Shown in pieces: positions 1 to 9,406 of a stretch of 40,007 nt of DNA. The stretch is from assembly GCA_945892775.1 (NCBI GenBank), contig CAMDDP010000003.1:73432-113438 (forward strand). Direction: 5' to 3'. Numbering within the stretch: position 1 is the stretch's first letter; each line of letters opens with the position of its first letter. The position numbers were made by a program, and so were the translations under genes. The notes beneath the pieces are model-generated. The model was not told where the DNA came from and did not search any database. It worked only from the letters and a program-made list of their open reading frames with translations. This DNA comes from Chitinophaga pinensis (GTDB taxonomy: Bacteria > Bacteroidota > Bacteroidia > Chitinophagales > UBA10324).

Positions 1-451
1 AGTCATCTCTGCCTTTTGAAACAATCCATCTGCTGTTTTCATTTCTTAGTTGAGCATAATGTCCGGTAGCAATGTTTTCGCATCCCAACATTTTCGCGCG
101 CTTCAACAATGCATTCCATTTTATATGCGTGTTACACAACACGCACGGATTCGGTGTGCGACCGGCAAGATATTCATCCACAAAATTTTCAATCACTGCA
201 TCACCGAACTCTTCTCTTATATCAATAATGAAATGCGGAAATCCCATATCAACAGCCACAGCTCTTGCATCATTTATACTATCGAGGTTGCAACAGCCAG
301 TTTCTTTCTTACTTCCACCACTTGATGCATAATCCCAAGTTTTCATTGTCATACCAATGACTTCATAGCCCTCGTTGTGCAACATTATAGCAGCCACAGT
401 ACTGTCAATACCGCCACTCATAGCTACTAAAATTTTTCCGTGCTTACTCAT
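1..451 (-). CDS. mnmA: tRNA-specific 2-thiouridylase MnmA (C-terminus beyond window)
   Basis: The first 150 codons are present; the gene runs off the left edge. MnmA uses ATP and a persulfide sulfur donor to thiolate U34 of Lys, Glu and Gln tRNAs in the cytoplasm. Seen here: the PP-loop SGGIDST near residue 12 (ATP pyrophosphatase fold), then CCNLDSINDAR, and the family signature GRTPNPCVLCN around residue 100, whose second cysteine corresponds to the catalytic Cys of the family, followed by IATGHY. The ATG at 449-451 gives the usual N-terminus MSKHGKILVAMSGG. It is divergent from the T9SS gene at 603. A Bacteroidota-type promoter lies directly upstream, which would give a very short leader. 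Identification is firm; only completeness cannot be judged. Confidence 0.93.
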   Translation of the reverse strand, partial: MSKHGKILVAMSGGIDSTVAAIMLHNEGYEVIGMTMKTWDYASSGGSKKETGCCNLDSINDARAVAVDMGFPHFIIDIREEFGDAVIENFVDEYLAGRTPNPCVLCNTHIKWNALLKRAKMLGCENIATGHYAQLRNENSRWIVSKGRDD

Positions 452-460
452 TTTGAATAG

Positions 461-493
461 CAAAAGTAATCTTCATTTGGCGAGCACAACAAA
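461..493 (-). promoter_or_regulatory. Candidate promoter of mnmA (Bacteroidota type)
   Basis: On the minus strand TACTTTTG (bases 468-461) matches the Bacteroidota -7 box TAnnTTTG. A TTTG at 493-490 lies 21 bases upstream, in the place of the -33 box. The predicted transcript would start only a few bases before the ATG at 451. The call rests on pattern matching alone. Confidence 0.45.
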
Positions 494-602
494 ACTTTAC
501 AAATTCAATTTATTATTAATTTAAAAAATCAATAAAAAATCATTTCGATAAAGAAAAATTACTACATTTAACCTTACAAACTAAAAAAAATTGACAAATC
601 AA

Positions 603-2579
603 ATGAAAAAAATACTACTTCTAAGTTGTGTGTTGCTTGTCTCATTAAGCAGCTATTCACAAAGCAATTTAAGCATTCAACTATCTGAACGAAAACTTGC
701 TCCGAAAATGAATTTAAATTCTAAAATCGATGGCAATAATTCAGGTCTTAATTTATCAGTTCCTCACAATCACTCCATTCCACACGAAACTCAAACTCGA
801 TCAGGAGTTACAAAAATTAAATTTGGAAGTTCATGGAATCTGTTTACGGCATTGGTTTCTGAATCACAATGTTTAACTGGAGATTATGATCTCAATCTAA
901 TTTCCTTCACACACCGTCAATGTTTTTCATATCCTGGTATCAGTGGACTTATTCAAACTTCATTTTCAACAGATGGAGGTTCAACTTGGGATACTTCTTT
1001 AATTATTCAGAATGATATTAATCAATTATGCCGCTACCCATCAGGCGGAATTTACAATCCTGCTGGCAATACAAATATTGACAATGCATTTGCTGTTATT
1101 TCCGGACCAATTACTGACGGAACATCTTGGGTTGGTAATTATTTTGCCAGTTCCCAAATAAATGCAACCAATAATGATATTCAATTTGAAATAAATGGAA
1201 ATGCAGGAGTTTATTATCAGCACATGCCACGCTATTCATTTACTGTAACCCCACAAGCTAAAGCATTTGTTATGGGTAGCGATTATGATTACAATTCAAC
1301 TGCTACTAATATTCCTTTTAATGGAATGGTATTAAATACAGGAGCCTTTAATTCCGTCACTAATAAATTTGATTGGAACCGTCAGCACATTAATACAACA
1401 TTTGCTGTAGATCCAACTGATGGTTCTCAGTTGTTTTCAACTATGGGCAATATTGCATTTAATAATGATGGAACTATAGGGTATATTATGCAAATTGGTC
1501 GCGATTCATCAAATGATTTTTTATCTCCAATGCCTATTATATGGAAATCAATTGATGGTGGAGGTACTTGGATTAAAGAACCTGGTTTTGATTTTTCTGG
1601 AATTACTGCAATTCAACCATTTTTAATTCCTACTAGTGATGGATCACCTGGTAGGCCCTATTTTATTACAAAAAATGGAATTGATATGGCCGTAGATTAC
1701 CAAAATAATCTTCACATAGTTAGTCAGATATTAAGTGCTTATTCAAATGCTCCAGATTCATTAGGATATATATATGATGACTCACTTAATAATGGAACGG
1801 TTCGTAGTTTAATGTTTGATTTTTATATGGATCCAACACAATCTAATGGTTGGAATGCTTTTTTAATTGACTCTATTCAGGTATTACCCGTTGCTTCTTC
1901 TTTGTCAAACTGGACTACTTCAACAGGTGGAATAGGTATAGATGCAAGAATGCAAATGTCAATGGATCAGTCAAGAGAAAAAATGTTCTACATGTGGCAA
2001 GAAACAGACTTTACTTTAGATGTAAACAATTATTTCCCTGATGTTGTAGGTCGCGGGCTTGACTTAGTTACAGGTGTTCCTACTTATGTTAAAAATTTTA
2101 CTGCTGGAACTTCTTATGCTGCTGACAATTTTTGGATTTATGTAGGGGACAAAACTTTTTCTGATGGTGTTGGCGGATTCGATGTTCCAGTTACAACCAC
2201 AGGTTCGGCTGATGGAAGCGGTAATGGAGAAGCGAGTGTATTGCATTACTTTTTGAAAGGTGTAAATTTTTCAGCTACTGATTTCGGATCGTCGGGAATA
2301 AATTCTTCTGTAGTAAATAAAGAAATAAAAGTATCGCAAAACATGCCGAATCCTGCTTCAGATGTTACTTCCTTTTATTTGACTCTTCCTTCTGCAACAA
2401 TTGCTAAAGTTGAAGTTTCAAATATTCTTGGTCAGGTTATTTTTACTATTCCTTCCAAACTATACAATAGCGGTTTAAATACAATCAGCATTCCATGCAA
2501 GAAATTTGCTGATGGAGTTTACTTCTATAGTGTTGAAGTAAATGGAGAAAAAATTACTCATAAAATGATTGTTGATTAA
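603..2579 (+). CDS. Exported Asp-box (BNR) protein with type IX secretion sorting domain
   Basis: About 658 residues. I chose the ATG at 603 over an in-frame TTG at 591 because it gives a clean signal peptide (MKKILLLSCVLLVSLSSYSQ). The body has Asp-box-like pieces, STDGGSTWD near residue 120 and SIDGGGTWI near residue 320, as found in BNR/sialidase-type propellers. I see no catalytic sialidase residues, so no enzymatic role is assigned. The last 80 or so residues (NMPNPASDVTSF ... ILGQVIF ... GVYFYSVEVNGEKITHKMIV) form a typical Por/T9SS type A C-terminal sorting domain, so the protein should be secreted or attached to the cell surface. It is monocistronic and is followed by a strong terminator. 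Confidence 0.8.
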   Translation: MKKILLLSCVLLVSLSSYSQSNLSIQLSERKLAPKMNLNSKIDGNNSGLNLSVPHNHSIPHETQTRSGVTKIKFGSSWNLFTALVSESQCLTGDYDLNLISFTHRQCFSYPGISGLIQTSFSTDGGSTWDTSLIIQNDINQLCRYPSGGIYNPAGNTNIDNAFAVISGPITDGTSWVGNYFASSQINATNNDIQFEINGNAGVYYQHMPRYSFTVTPQAKAFVMGSDYDYNSTATNIPFNGMVLNTGAFNSVTNKFDWNRQHINTTFAVDPTDGSQLFSTMGNIAFNNDGTIGYIMQIGRDSSNDFLSPMPIIWKSIDGGGTWIKEPGFDFSGITAIQPFLIPTSDGSPGRPYFITKNGIDMAVDYQNNLHIVSQILSAYSNAPDSLGYIYDDSLNNGTVRSLMFDFYMDPTQSNGWNAFLIDSIQVLPVASSLSNWTTSTGGIGIDARMQMSMDQSREKMFYMWQETDFTLDVNNYFPDVVGRGLDLVTGVPTYVKNFTAGTSYAADNFWIYVGDKTFSDGVGGFDVPVTTTGSADGSGNGEASVLHYFLKGVNFSATDFGSSGINSSVVNKEIKVSQNMPNPASDVTSFYLTLPSATIAKVEVSNILGQVIFTIPSKLYNSGLNTISIPCKKFADGVYFYSVEVNGEKITHKMIVD

Positions 2580-2600
2580 TTCCCTTTCTAATGATTTTAT

Positions 2601-2636
2601 AAGGGTCGGTTGCACAAAGCAATCGACCCTTTTTTT
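2601..2636 (+). terminator. Rho-independent terminator after the Asp-box gene
   Basis: AAGGGTCGGTTGC pairs with GCAATCGACCCTT (13 bp, one G-T wobble) around a short ACAAA loop. It is followed directly by a run of T. It lies 20 bases after the stop codon at 2579 and separates this gene from the convergent gene ending at 2697. Confidence 0.88.
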
Positions 2637-2696
2637 ATGCCTATACTTAATAAATCAGAGGATACTTTTAATAAAAAGAAAATTTAGACAAACAAA

Positions 2697-4079
2697 TCAG
2701 AACGAATAAATAAATTGGGTATATAAATCGGCCCCAGTTAAATTTTGGGGCATTACCCAAGAAAAAAGTTGCCCAGAGCCAATTTGCCAACAAAAATGAT
2801 TTGAAATTTTACCGGATAAATCAACTCCAATATTGAATGATTGAAATCCACCATAAGAAACTGAAAGTGATGGATTGAATTTTATAAAGTTAAAAGTAGA
2901 GGAAGCAAAAAACAAAGGGAAATTTTCATATTGAGGAAGAAAACTAAATCCTACATTCAAGTTTATTTTATTTTTATCAATCAATCTATTCCATATAAAT
3001 GTGAAACGAAGTGGAAGATTTAAATTGAAAGCGTCAGTTGCCTGGCTTACACCTAAATAATTTAAAATTGTATCAGAATTGATGTCGTTAATAGAATTGC
3101 CTGAATTAACCAAGATGTTTTCCAATTCAATCCCTTCAAAATAAATTGCCGTATCCATTCTATATAAAAGAGATTTCCTATTCCAATTAATAAATCCTGC
3201 ATCATTAATGGCAAACATCAATTCCGATTTACCAGCAGGAAAAGAAATGCAAACATCTAATGAAACTCCATTTCCATTAAATGCAAACGCCCCACTATTT
3301 GAAGCATCATTTGCTTGATAAGTGAATTGTGATTGCATCCACAAATATTCCCCCATTGGGGCAGTAAACAACTCTGTTTGTCCGACCTTAAATAAATTCA
3401 CATGATACCCCTGCAAATAACTAACAGAACCATTTAACTGCCAGCTGGAATCTTCTTGACCAGAAGTTTTTGAAAATATTATTCTCAAACGATGAAAATC
3501 CTGATTAGCAAAACTACTTCCCTGAAAAAAAGCAGTATCATTTTCATAATCAGCATTTCCCCCAAAGATAATATTGAATAAATCACGACGATAATTAATA
3601 ATTGAAATTGATTCTTCACTAACTTCTAATCCAACAATATTTTTTTTCAAATGCGTTGTAAATCCCGCACCATATTTATAACCCACTTGAATTCCATTTA
3701 AATTATGAGCATGAATAGATGCATTACTTTTTATCTCACTATCAATAAAGCCGCTTTGCATTATTTTTTTTGAAAATGAAAATGGAAGGCGATTGCTTTT
3801 CAAATAAGCTCCACCTGATATAAATATTTTTGTTCGTGCAGAGTCTATCTGATTACTGAATTGATTAATTGGCCCTTTCCAATATAACCCATCAAAAGGA
3901 TTTTTAAGATAACTCAGTTCTCTTCTGACTATTCCATTCACTTTGATCATCTCAATATTTTTAGGAATGCTGCCAACTAATACTGAATCAGATTGAGCAA
4001 GGGAAGTGAAGAGTGAAGAGTGAAGAGAAATGAGCGTAACAAGAAAACGAAAAAAAATAATTTTCATATTTGAATTCAT
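2697..4079 (-). CDS. DUF5723-like outer-membrane protein
   Basis: 460 residues with an N-terminal signal peptide ending near LFTSLAQS. The central stretch (GYKYGAGFTTHL, ISIINYRRDLFNIIFGGN, ENDTAFFQGSSF) and the alternating aromatic/polar strands in the C-terminal half resemble the DUF5723 family of predicted Bacteroidota outer-membrane barrels, which have no known function. The protein ends in an aromatic residue (FIYSF), as many barrel proteins do. Its ATG overlaps the stop of the upstream lipoprotein gene in an ATGA tetranucleotide, so the two are probably translated together and act together at the outer membrane. An internal ATG (Met5) is an alternative start. Confidence 0.72.
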   Translation of the reverse strand: MNSNMKIIFFRFLVTLISLHSSLFTSLAQSDSVLVGSIPKNIEMIKVNGIVRRELSYLKNPFDGLYWKGPINQFSNQIDSARTKIFISGGAYLKSNRLPFSFSKKIMQSGFIDSEIKSNASIHAHNLNGIQVGYKYGAGFTTHLKKNIVGLEVSEESISIINYRRDLFNIIFGGNADYENDTAFFQGSSFANQDFHRLRIIFSKTSGQEDSSWQLNGSVSYLQGYHVNLFKVGQTELFTAPMGEYLWMQSQFTYQANDASNSGAFAFNGNGVSLDVCISFPAGKSELMFAINDAGFINWNRKSLLYRMDTAIYFEGIELENILVNSGNSINDINSDTILNYLGVSQATDAFNLNLPLRFTFIWNRLIDKNKINLNVGFSFLPQYENFPLFFASSTFNFIKFNPSLSVSYGGFQSFNIGVDLSGKISNHFCWQIGSGQLFSWVMPQNLTGADLYTQFIYSF

Positions 4080-6178
4080 TGACCAACTAGATAAGTAAAT
4101 CTGCCAGTCAGTTTTATTAAAAGATTATAAGAGCTGTAAATATTAGTATAAACTCCACATGGAGCACTTGATTTCGTGTCGAACACTGCACGAACTATCG
4201 CTTTTTTAGCATTGCGTATTCGATTCATTTTATTTGCATCAGCTTGAACTTGCAAGGTAGAGCGAAGTGGCTCTAAAACTTTACAATTGCTATTTAATGG
4301 TGCTGCGTAAATAGTGTGTGGCGCAACAATTAAACTATCTAAAAAACCTCCCCACTCATCATATAAATACAATTGCAAATTGGCCTGCAACGGATAACCA
4401 TTATCAGCATAAACAGTAAACACACCGTCCTTAATGGCATCCAAACCCTTGCTACTAGCATTTGATAAATCAAAATCGACAGTATCTTGAAAAACCAAAC
4501 CTGATGCTTGCAAAGAAAGTGGCATGCTAACATTCAGATTTACATTTAAAGGGCTGTTGTAATAAGCAAAGTCAGTATAGTTGCTGATGTTTCCATCCGG
4601 ATTCACGAACAAATCAAGTTGATACTTCATTTTGTCCGGTAATACTTCTACCAGATTCTTTATGTTACTGTTACCAGTATTTAATAAGAAAGAAAGTACA
4701 TAAGGAGTAAGTGGTGGGTCAGTAGCTCTATTTAAAATTTGAGGAGAATTAATTAATGAATTGCTTAAAGAAACAGATTGATTCTTCTTTGAATTAACAG
4801 CCGTAAGTTCATACAAATTCATTCTCACATTCACTCCTACTCCATTTTCAATATCGATTCCTAAATTAACATCAGAAAGAGAAATACTTCCACTCTGAAT
4901 ATTCTTAAACAAATCAAAATTTACTTCCTCCGGCCCAAGTGTTAGAATCTGTTGCCCTAAAAATCCTTCAATGTATTCGGGTACTAAATCTACCAAACCA
5001 TAATCTATATAAATACTATCGCCAAAGGATAATGTTTGCAACTGCCCAGTTGAATCAATGGATGCTTCAATGTGATTAACAAATGTGTTGTATGAAATGT
5101 GATTGAGGCCAGTTAAGTCGAGAGTGTATCCTGCAAGATCATATTCCTGATTCAAAGAACTTAATCCTCCAATAGGAGCGGCAGGTAAATCAGTAATCAA
5201 GTTAATTGATCCACCAAACTGATCAGATGCTCCAGGGAAACTATAATTAAAATGAACCAATTGCTTGATTGCGCTATGGAGGGTCATTTTTAACTTACCA
5301 CTATGAACAGTCATGAATTTCAATTTTGCCCCTCCACTTAAATTATAAATTGTTTCTTGATCCTGATTAATAATATCCTGCGATGGGAAAATAGCCGTTG
5401 CAGAAGTTACCACCATATCCCGAACTTGCATCGTGATGTGTAAAGCATCTGTTGTATCAATTAAAACTGGATTCACACTACCGGGACTGTCCAAGTCAAT
5501 AATCTTAAAAACTAAATTTCCTTCAACCGTTTTACCACTTAAATTAACGGTTTTAGTTGTGGTACTGCCAGAGGCAATATTGGTGAAAAAAGTATCGGCA
5601 ACGATAGTTCCACTAATTTTATTTTTAATTTGAAATTGAATATTACTAATATCAATTGGAAAACCATTATCAATAGTAATATCTAAAAACCCTTCGGCTA
5701 AAGTTGCTGTTTGAAAAAATTGTGTTGCGTTTACATCATTATTACCTGACGATTGATTAGTGATTGCAGGTATAGAAGCCATTGTACCATTGCTTGAAAT
5801 AATTGCTCCCCCAGCTAAACCCATCTGTTGAGCGGCCTGCCCTAATGAGAGATTATAAATAATAGATTGATTAGTGAGAGCAAGATTCGATAAATTATAA
5901 GTTCCCTTAATGATAGTATCAGGTATTTCAAATGCCCCTTCACCTGGTATTAAACTATACAAGGTGCTTTGATAAACTAATTTTAAACTACTGTCACTAT
6001 TAATTTGAATCAAGGTGTCACCAACAATATTCCCAATATTTAAATTAGTTTTAAGAATAGGGACTAGCATGGTGGTTTCCCATGATGGCTTTACTTCTAA
6101 ATTTTTTTTACATGAAATAGTTAACACAAGCACCCAGAATAATAAAAATAAAAAAATCTTTTGTGCTTGCTTAGTCAT
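4076..6178 (-). CDS. Large lipoprotein of unknown function
   Basis: 700 residues. The N-terminus MTKQAQKIFLFLLFWVLVLTISCKK has a hydrophobic signal segment and a lipobox-like LTISC, with Cys23 the probable lipidated residue. The rest is rich in Asn, Ser, Leu and beta-strand-like segments (for example QFQIKNKISGTIVADTFF and LNVNLNVSMPLSLQASG). No recognisable catalytic motif was found. It is translationally coupled (ATGA) to the downstream DUF5723-like barrel, which suggests a two-part envelope complex of lipoprotein and outer-membrane protein. The substrate or role cannot be told from the sequence. Confidence 0.75.
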   Translation of the reverse strand: MTKQAQKIFLFLLFWVLVLTISCKKNLEVKPSWETTMLVPILKTNLNIGNIVGDTLIQINSDSSLKLVYQSTLYSLIPGEGAFEIPDTIIKGTYNLSNLALTNQSIIYNLSLGQAAQQMGLAGGAIISSNGTMASIPAITNQSSGNNDVNATQFFQTATLAEGFLDITIDNGFPIDISNIQFQIKNKISGTIVADTFFTNIASGSTTTKTVNLSGKTVEGNLVFKIIDLDSPGSVNPVLIDTTDALHITMQVRDMVVTSATAIFPSQDIINQDQETIYNLSGGAKLKFMTVHSGKLKMTLHSAIKQLVHFNYSFPGASDQFGGSINLITDLPAAPIGGLSSLNQEYDLAGYTLDLTGLNHISYNTFVNHIEASIDSTGQLQTLSFGDSIYIDYGLVDLVPEYIEGFLGQQILTLGPEEVNFDLFKNIQSGSISLSDVNLGIDIENGVGVNVRMNLYELTAVNSKKNQSVSLSNSLINSPQILNRATDPPLTPYVLSFLLNTGNSNIKNLVEVLPDKMKYQLDLFVNPDGNISNYTDFAYYNSPLNVNLNVSMPLSLQASGLVFQDTVDFDLSNASSKGLDAIKDGVFTVYADNGYPLQANLQLYLYDEWGGFLDSLIVAPHTIYAAPLNSNCKVLEPLRSTLQVQADANKMNRIRNAKKAIVRAVFDTKSSAPCGVYTNIYSSYNLLIKLTGRFTYLVGQ

Positions 6179-6256
6179 TTAAAACAGGTGCTGTTAAGTG
6201 GTGAATTTAAAACAAATTGGCATTGCAGTAAATTTTATTATACCATTTTAAATTAA

Positions 6257-6958
6257 TCAATAATTGATTCCTAATAATTCTAATGTTGGAATATTTAAAC
6301 CGCCTATCGGCAATTCGTTTTGTTGCTGAAACTTCATTAATGAATCTATAGTTAGTTCACCTAATTCATTTGAAAAAGTATTCGTCTCATAGCCAAGTCC
6401 TTCTAATTTCAATTGAATCTGGTCTATAATTTTTTTCGTTACTTTTTCAATACAAAGCACTTCCATTTCCATTTCTTTAATTTCAGAATCGACCAATTTT
6501 CGCAGACTCACTTTGGTATAAGATGCAGGAAATTCAACTTTCTTTTTCGATGGAAAATCAGCCATTTCATAAACTTTTATTTCTTTAATTTTTTTTGCTG
6601 CCCTTGTAAACTCATGACTTGGCACTTGTATCACCCTGTATTTTGTAATTAATTTCGTTTTTCCATTTCCTAAAACTACTTTTTCATCGATGGCATCATA
6701 AATTCCAGGTAAAGTTTGCCATACAGAATCGCCAGAAGCAAACTGAACTGTATCAGTTAATAATCGAAACGCCGAAGGAATATAAAGAACCTTTTTATGT
6801 CGTGGAATATTAACGGCAGTAATATTTTCAACTCGATAAATCATTGGTGTGCCACAAATAGCGAAACATCTACCTGAATCTTGCCTGCTAATTTCAGCCT
6901 GACCGAAACAAGAGAATGAAATAAGGATCTCAAAATATAAAACAAAAAGAATCTTCAT
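6257..6958 (-). CDS. Exported protein with C-terminal peptidoglycan-binding-like domain
   Basis: 233 residues from the ATG at 6958; a TTG 12 bases upstream is also in frame. An N-terminal signal peptide (MKILFVLYFEILISFSCFGQ) is followed by a Cys pair in SGRCFAICGTP. The last 50 residues (IDQIQLKLEGLGYETN ... TIDSLMKFQQQNELPIGG ... TLELLGI) follow the pattern of PG_binding_1 domains: a leucine-rich helix with GLGY, then a FQ..N.LP.GG turn, then a terminal TLELL. It probably anchors to the cell wall in the periplasm. The middle part is unrecognised. The gene stands alone and is divergent from the flavoprotein gene at 7067. Confidence 0.65.
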   Translation of the reverse strand: MKILFVLYFEILISFSCFGQAEISRQDSGRCFAICGTPMIYRVENITAVNIPRHKKVLYIPSAFRLLTDTVQFASGDSVWQTLPGIYDAIDEKVVLGNGKTKLITKYRVIQVPSHEFTRAAKKIKEIKVYEMADFPSKKKVEFPASYTKVSLRKLVDSEIKEMEMEVLCIEKVTKKIIDQIQLKLEGLGYETNTFSNELGELTIDSLMKFQQQNELPIGGLNIPTLELLGINY

Positions 6959-7066
6959 GTGCAACGGCAAAGAAAAAGAAAGTTCCTATGATATCACAAA
7001 TGAATTAAAATAGATTTTATAAAAATCTTAATTCATAAAATTCAATAGGTTTCTTTTCTTTGACCG

Positions 7067-8299
7067 ATGCAGAAAACTCATGTATGTATTTTAGGCGCTG
7101 GCCCTGGCGGGGCATCTGCTGCGCTATTTCTAGCTTCGAAGGGAGTTCGTTCCGTACTGATTGATAAAGCAAAATTTCCACGCGATAAAATTTGTGGTGA
7201 TGCATTGAGTGGTAAGGTAGTAAGCATACTGAATAAATTAAATCCTGGCTTAGTCAATCAACTTTCTTCATCATCCATTCAGGTTGGTTCATATGGAGTG
7301 AAATTTTTTGCACCAAATCTTAAGAATATCCGGATACCATTTAAAAAAGATTATCCGGAAGTTGGTAATGCACCAGGCTTTATTTCAAAAAGAATTGACT
7401 TCGATAATTTTTTAATTGAACAGGTAAAACTTCAACCGCTTATTCAACTTATTGAAAACACTCAATTGAAATATTTCAAGCGAACCAACAATGAGTGGTT
7501 AGTTGGCCTCAATGAAAATGAAATTCTTTTCAGCTCAAAACTTTTAGTGGTTGCTGATGGCGCCCAAAGCGCTTTTGCAAGGGAATTTGGAAAAATAGAA
7601 GTAGAGCATGAACATTATTGTGCAGGCATTCGAGCATATTATAAAAATGTTAGTGCAATGGATGAAGACAATTTTATTGAACTTCATTTTTTAGATGAAC
7701 TGCTTCCTGGTTATTTCTGGGTTTTTCCGTTGCCAAACGGACAAGCTAATGTTGGAATAGGAATGCGGAGTGATATTGTAAGTAAACGAAAAGCAAATCT
7801 GAAAAAATTATTGCCTCAGATTATTGAAAAATATCCATCGTTAAAGGAACGGTTTAAAAACGCAGAGTTAGTTAATGATGTAAAAGGGTATGGATTGCCG
7901 CTTGGATCCAAGAAGCGACCTATTTCAGGTGATGGATATCTGTTGGTTGGTGATGCAGGCTCACTTATAGACCCCTTTACAGGCGAAGGAATAGGAAATG
8001 CAATGTTAAGCGGAATGGTAGCAGCCGAAATTGCACTGAAAGCGAAAAACCAAAATGATTTTTCGAAAGCACTTTTGAAAGAATACGATGAAATCGTTTA
8101 CAGAAAAATATGGAGCGAATTAAGTTTAAGTAAGCGGTTACAAAATTTATCGAAGCACGGTTGGCTTTTTAATTTCGTGGTGAACAAAGCAGCAAGAAAT
8201 AAAACCGTGCAAGAAACTATCTCGTGCATGTTCAATGATTTAGATATACGCAGTCAATTGCGAAAGCCTTCTTTTTATTTTAAATTATTGTTTGGATGA
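7067..8299 (+). CDS. Geranylgeranyl-reductase-family FAD-dependent oxidoreductase
   Basis: 410 residues. The N-terminal dinucleotide-binding motif GAGPGG (residues 10-15) is followed by the acidic ribose-binding region VLIDKAKFPRDKICGDAL, typical of the GGR branch of the PHBH-like flavoproteins. A second FAD motif, LLVGDAGSLIDPFTGEGIG, sits near residue 295. Such enzymes reduce isoprenoid chains or act in quinone, carotenoid or lipid metabolism; which substrate is used here cannot be decided. The gene converges on the HMBD-barrel gene with only 3 bases between the stop codons, so no terminator fits between them. Confidence 0.82.
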   Translation: MQKTHVCILGAGPGGASAALFLASKGVRSVLIDKAKFPRDKICGDALSGKVVSILNKLNPGLVNQLSSSSIQVGSYGVKFFAPNLKNIRIPFKKDYPEVGNAPGFISKRIDFDNFLIEQVKLQPLIQLIENTQLKYFKRTNNEWLVGLNENEILFSSKLLVVADGAQSAFAREFGKIEVEHEHYCAGIRAYYKNVSAMDEDNFIELHFLDELLPGYFWVFPLPNGQANVGIGMRSDIVSKRKANLKKLLPQIIEKYPSLKERFKNAELVNDVKGYGLPLGSKKRPISGDGYLLVGDAGSLIDPFTGEGIGNAMLSGMVAAEIALKAKNQNDFSKALLKEYDEIVYRKIWSELSLSKRLQNLSKHGWLFNFVVNKAARNKTVQETISCMFNDLDIRSQLRKPSFYFKLLFG

Positions 8300-8302
8300 A
8301 AA

Positions 8303-9397
8303 TTATTTCATCATTATATAATCCATACCGCAAATCGAACACTTGTCGGGCGATGTACTGTTTTGTTCAGGATGCATTGGGCAATAATATGTGCCGCTGG
8401 CAATTTTATTTTTGAAAAGAAAAAATTTATATGAGATGCCTCCTGTGAAAAGATGGTGAGCAGCAATCTGAGTTCCGTTTACAAACTGATACAATGGAAT
8501 TTCATACGATGCAAAAACACTCAGCGATTTATAGCTGTAATTAATTTGAGGAACAATGAATAATTTATTTCCCCCCGTTGCATTTACATCATAATTGTAG
8601 AATCCCATCAAAAATAAATCGTTGTTGAGCTTTAGTTTATTTGTATGTTCTCCTTTCACTTCCATAATAACAACAAGGTTTTTAAGAACAGATTTGCTGA
8701 AAAACAAACCTGCACTTGAATAATTGCCCGCTTTTTCACCCAATGGGTTCCAGCCCTTTTTTATAAAAATAAAATTTGAAAAGATTCTGAATTTCGATCT
8801 TGTAAATCCCTTAAAAACCATCGCATAAAAAATAAAATCCTGAGCACCTGAAGAAGGTTGTATTGCTGGAGACTTACGCAAATAATAGGTTGTGCCACTG
8901 AATGGTTCAACCTGTTTTAATGAATCATTGTAATCGCCAATTGGAATTTTTAAACCCAACCCAATGGTTGCATCAAAATTTCCACTACTTCCCTGATGAT
9001 GGTAAACATTGTACCTTGGAAATAATATCAAATCACCAATACCACTTGAGGAAATAGTATCTCGCTTTTTTAAACCAACCTGAGATTTATTAAAATAATA
9101 ACCTGATTCAACTGATAATGTAAGTTTCTCATTAACACCATATGCAAGTCTCAGATAGTTATACTGACTTTTAAATAAGTCTAAGAAATTTGGGTCAGCA
9201 GTATCGCCATTTAAAAATTTATCAGAGAAAATATATTGGTAGTTGGTATTTACCTCAACTTGCTTTTCAGCTAAAACTCCTTGTGATGCACCGGCGGCAA
9301 TTGGACAACTGCTTGAGCCGGAACAACAGGATTGTGAAAAAGAATAATTATTAAATAATGTGGCAAGAGTAATTAAAACAGAAAATAAAAATTTCAT
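8303..9397 (-). CDS. Outer-membrane-barrel-like protein with C-terminal heavy-metal-binding domain
   Basis: 364 residues. A signal peptide is followed directly by a cysteine-rich head (SCCSGSSSCPIAAG, near residues 23-36). The body has the alternating beta-strand pattern of a transporter-like or outer-membrane barrel (NYQYIFSDKFL, YLRLAYGVNEKLTLSVESGYYF, LFPRYNVYHH, GLGLKIPIGDY). The last 30 residues (TYYCPMHPEQNSTSPDKCSICGMDY) match the HMBD motif YxCPMHP...CxxCGM that occurs in metal-efflux proteins such as CusB-like adaptors. It lies 9 bases after the CSSC secreted protein gene on the same strand, so the two form an operon. A role in copper or other soft-metal handling is an inference from the HMBD and the Cys head. 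Confidence 0.7.
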   Translation of the reverse strand: MKFLFSVLITLATLFNNYSFSQSCCSGSSSCPIAAGASQGVLAEKQVEVNTNYQYIFSDKFLNGDTADPNFLDLFKSQYNYLRLAYGVNEKLTLSVESGYYFNKSQVGLKKRDTISSSGIGDLILFPRYNVYHHQGSSGNFDATIGLGLKIPIGDYNDSLKQVEPFSGTTYYLRKSPAIQPSSGAQDFIFYAMVFKGFTRSKFRIFSNFIFIKKGWNPLGEKAGNYSSAGLFFSKSVLKNLVVIMEVKGEHTNKLKLNNDLFLMGFYNYDVNATGGNKLFIVPQINYSYKSLSVFASYEIPLYQFVNGTQIAAHHLFTGGISYKFFLFKNKIASGTYYCPMHPEQNSTSPDKCSICGMDYIMMK

Positions 9398-9406
9398 TTC
9401 AAGAAT

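Noticed and set aside
50-332. Two plus-strand reading frames of 86-91 codons at the left edge
   Set aside because: They lie opposite the clear MnmA coding frame and have no domain or start context of their own.
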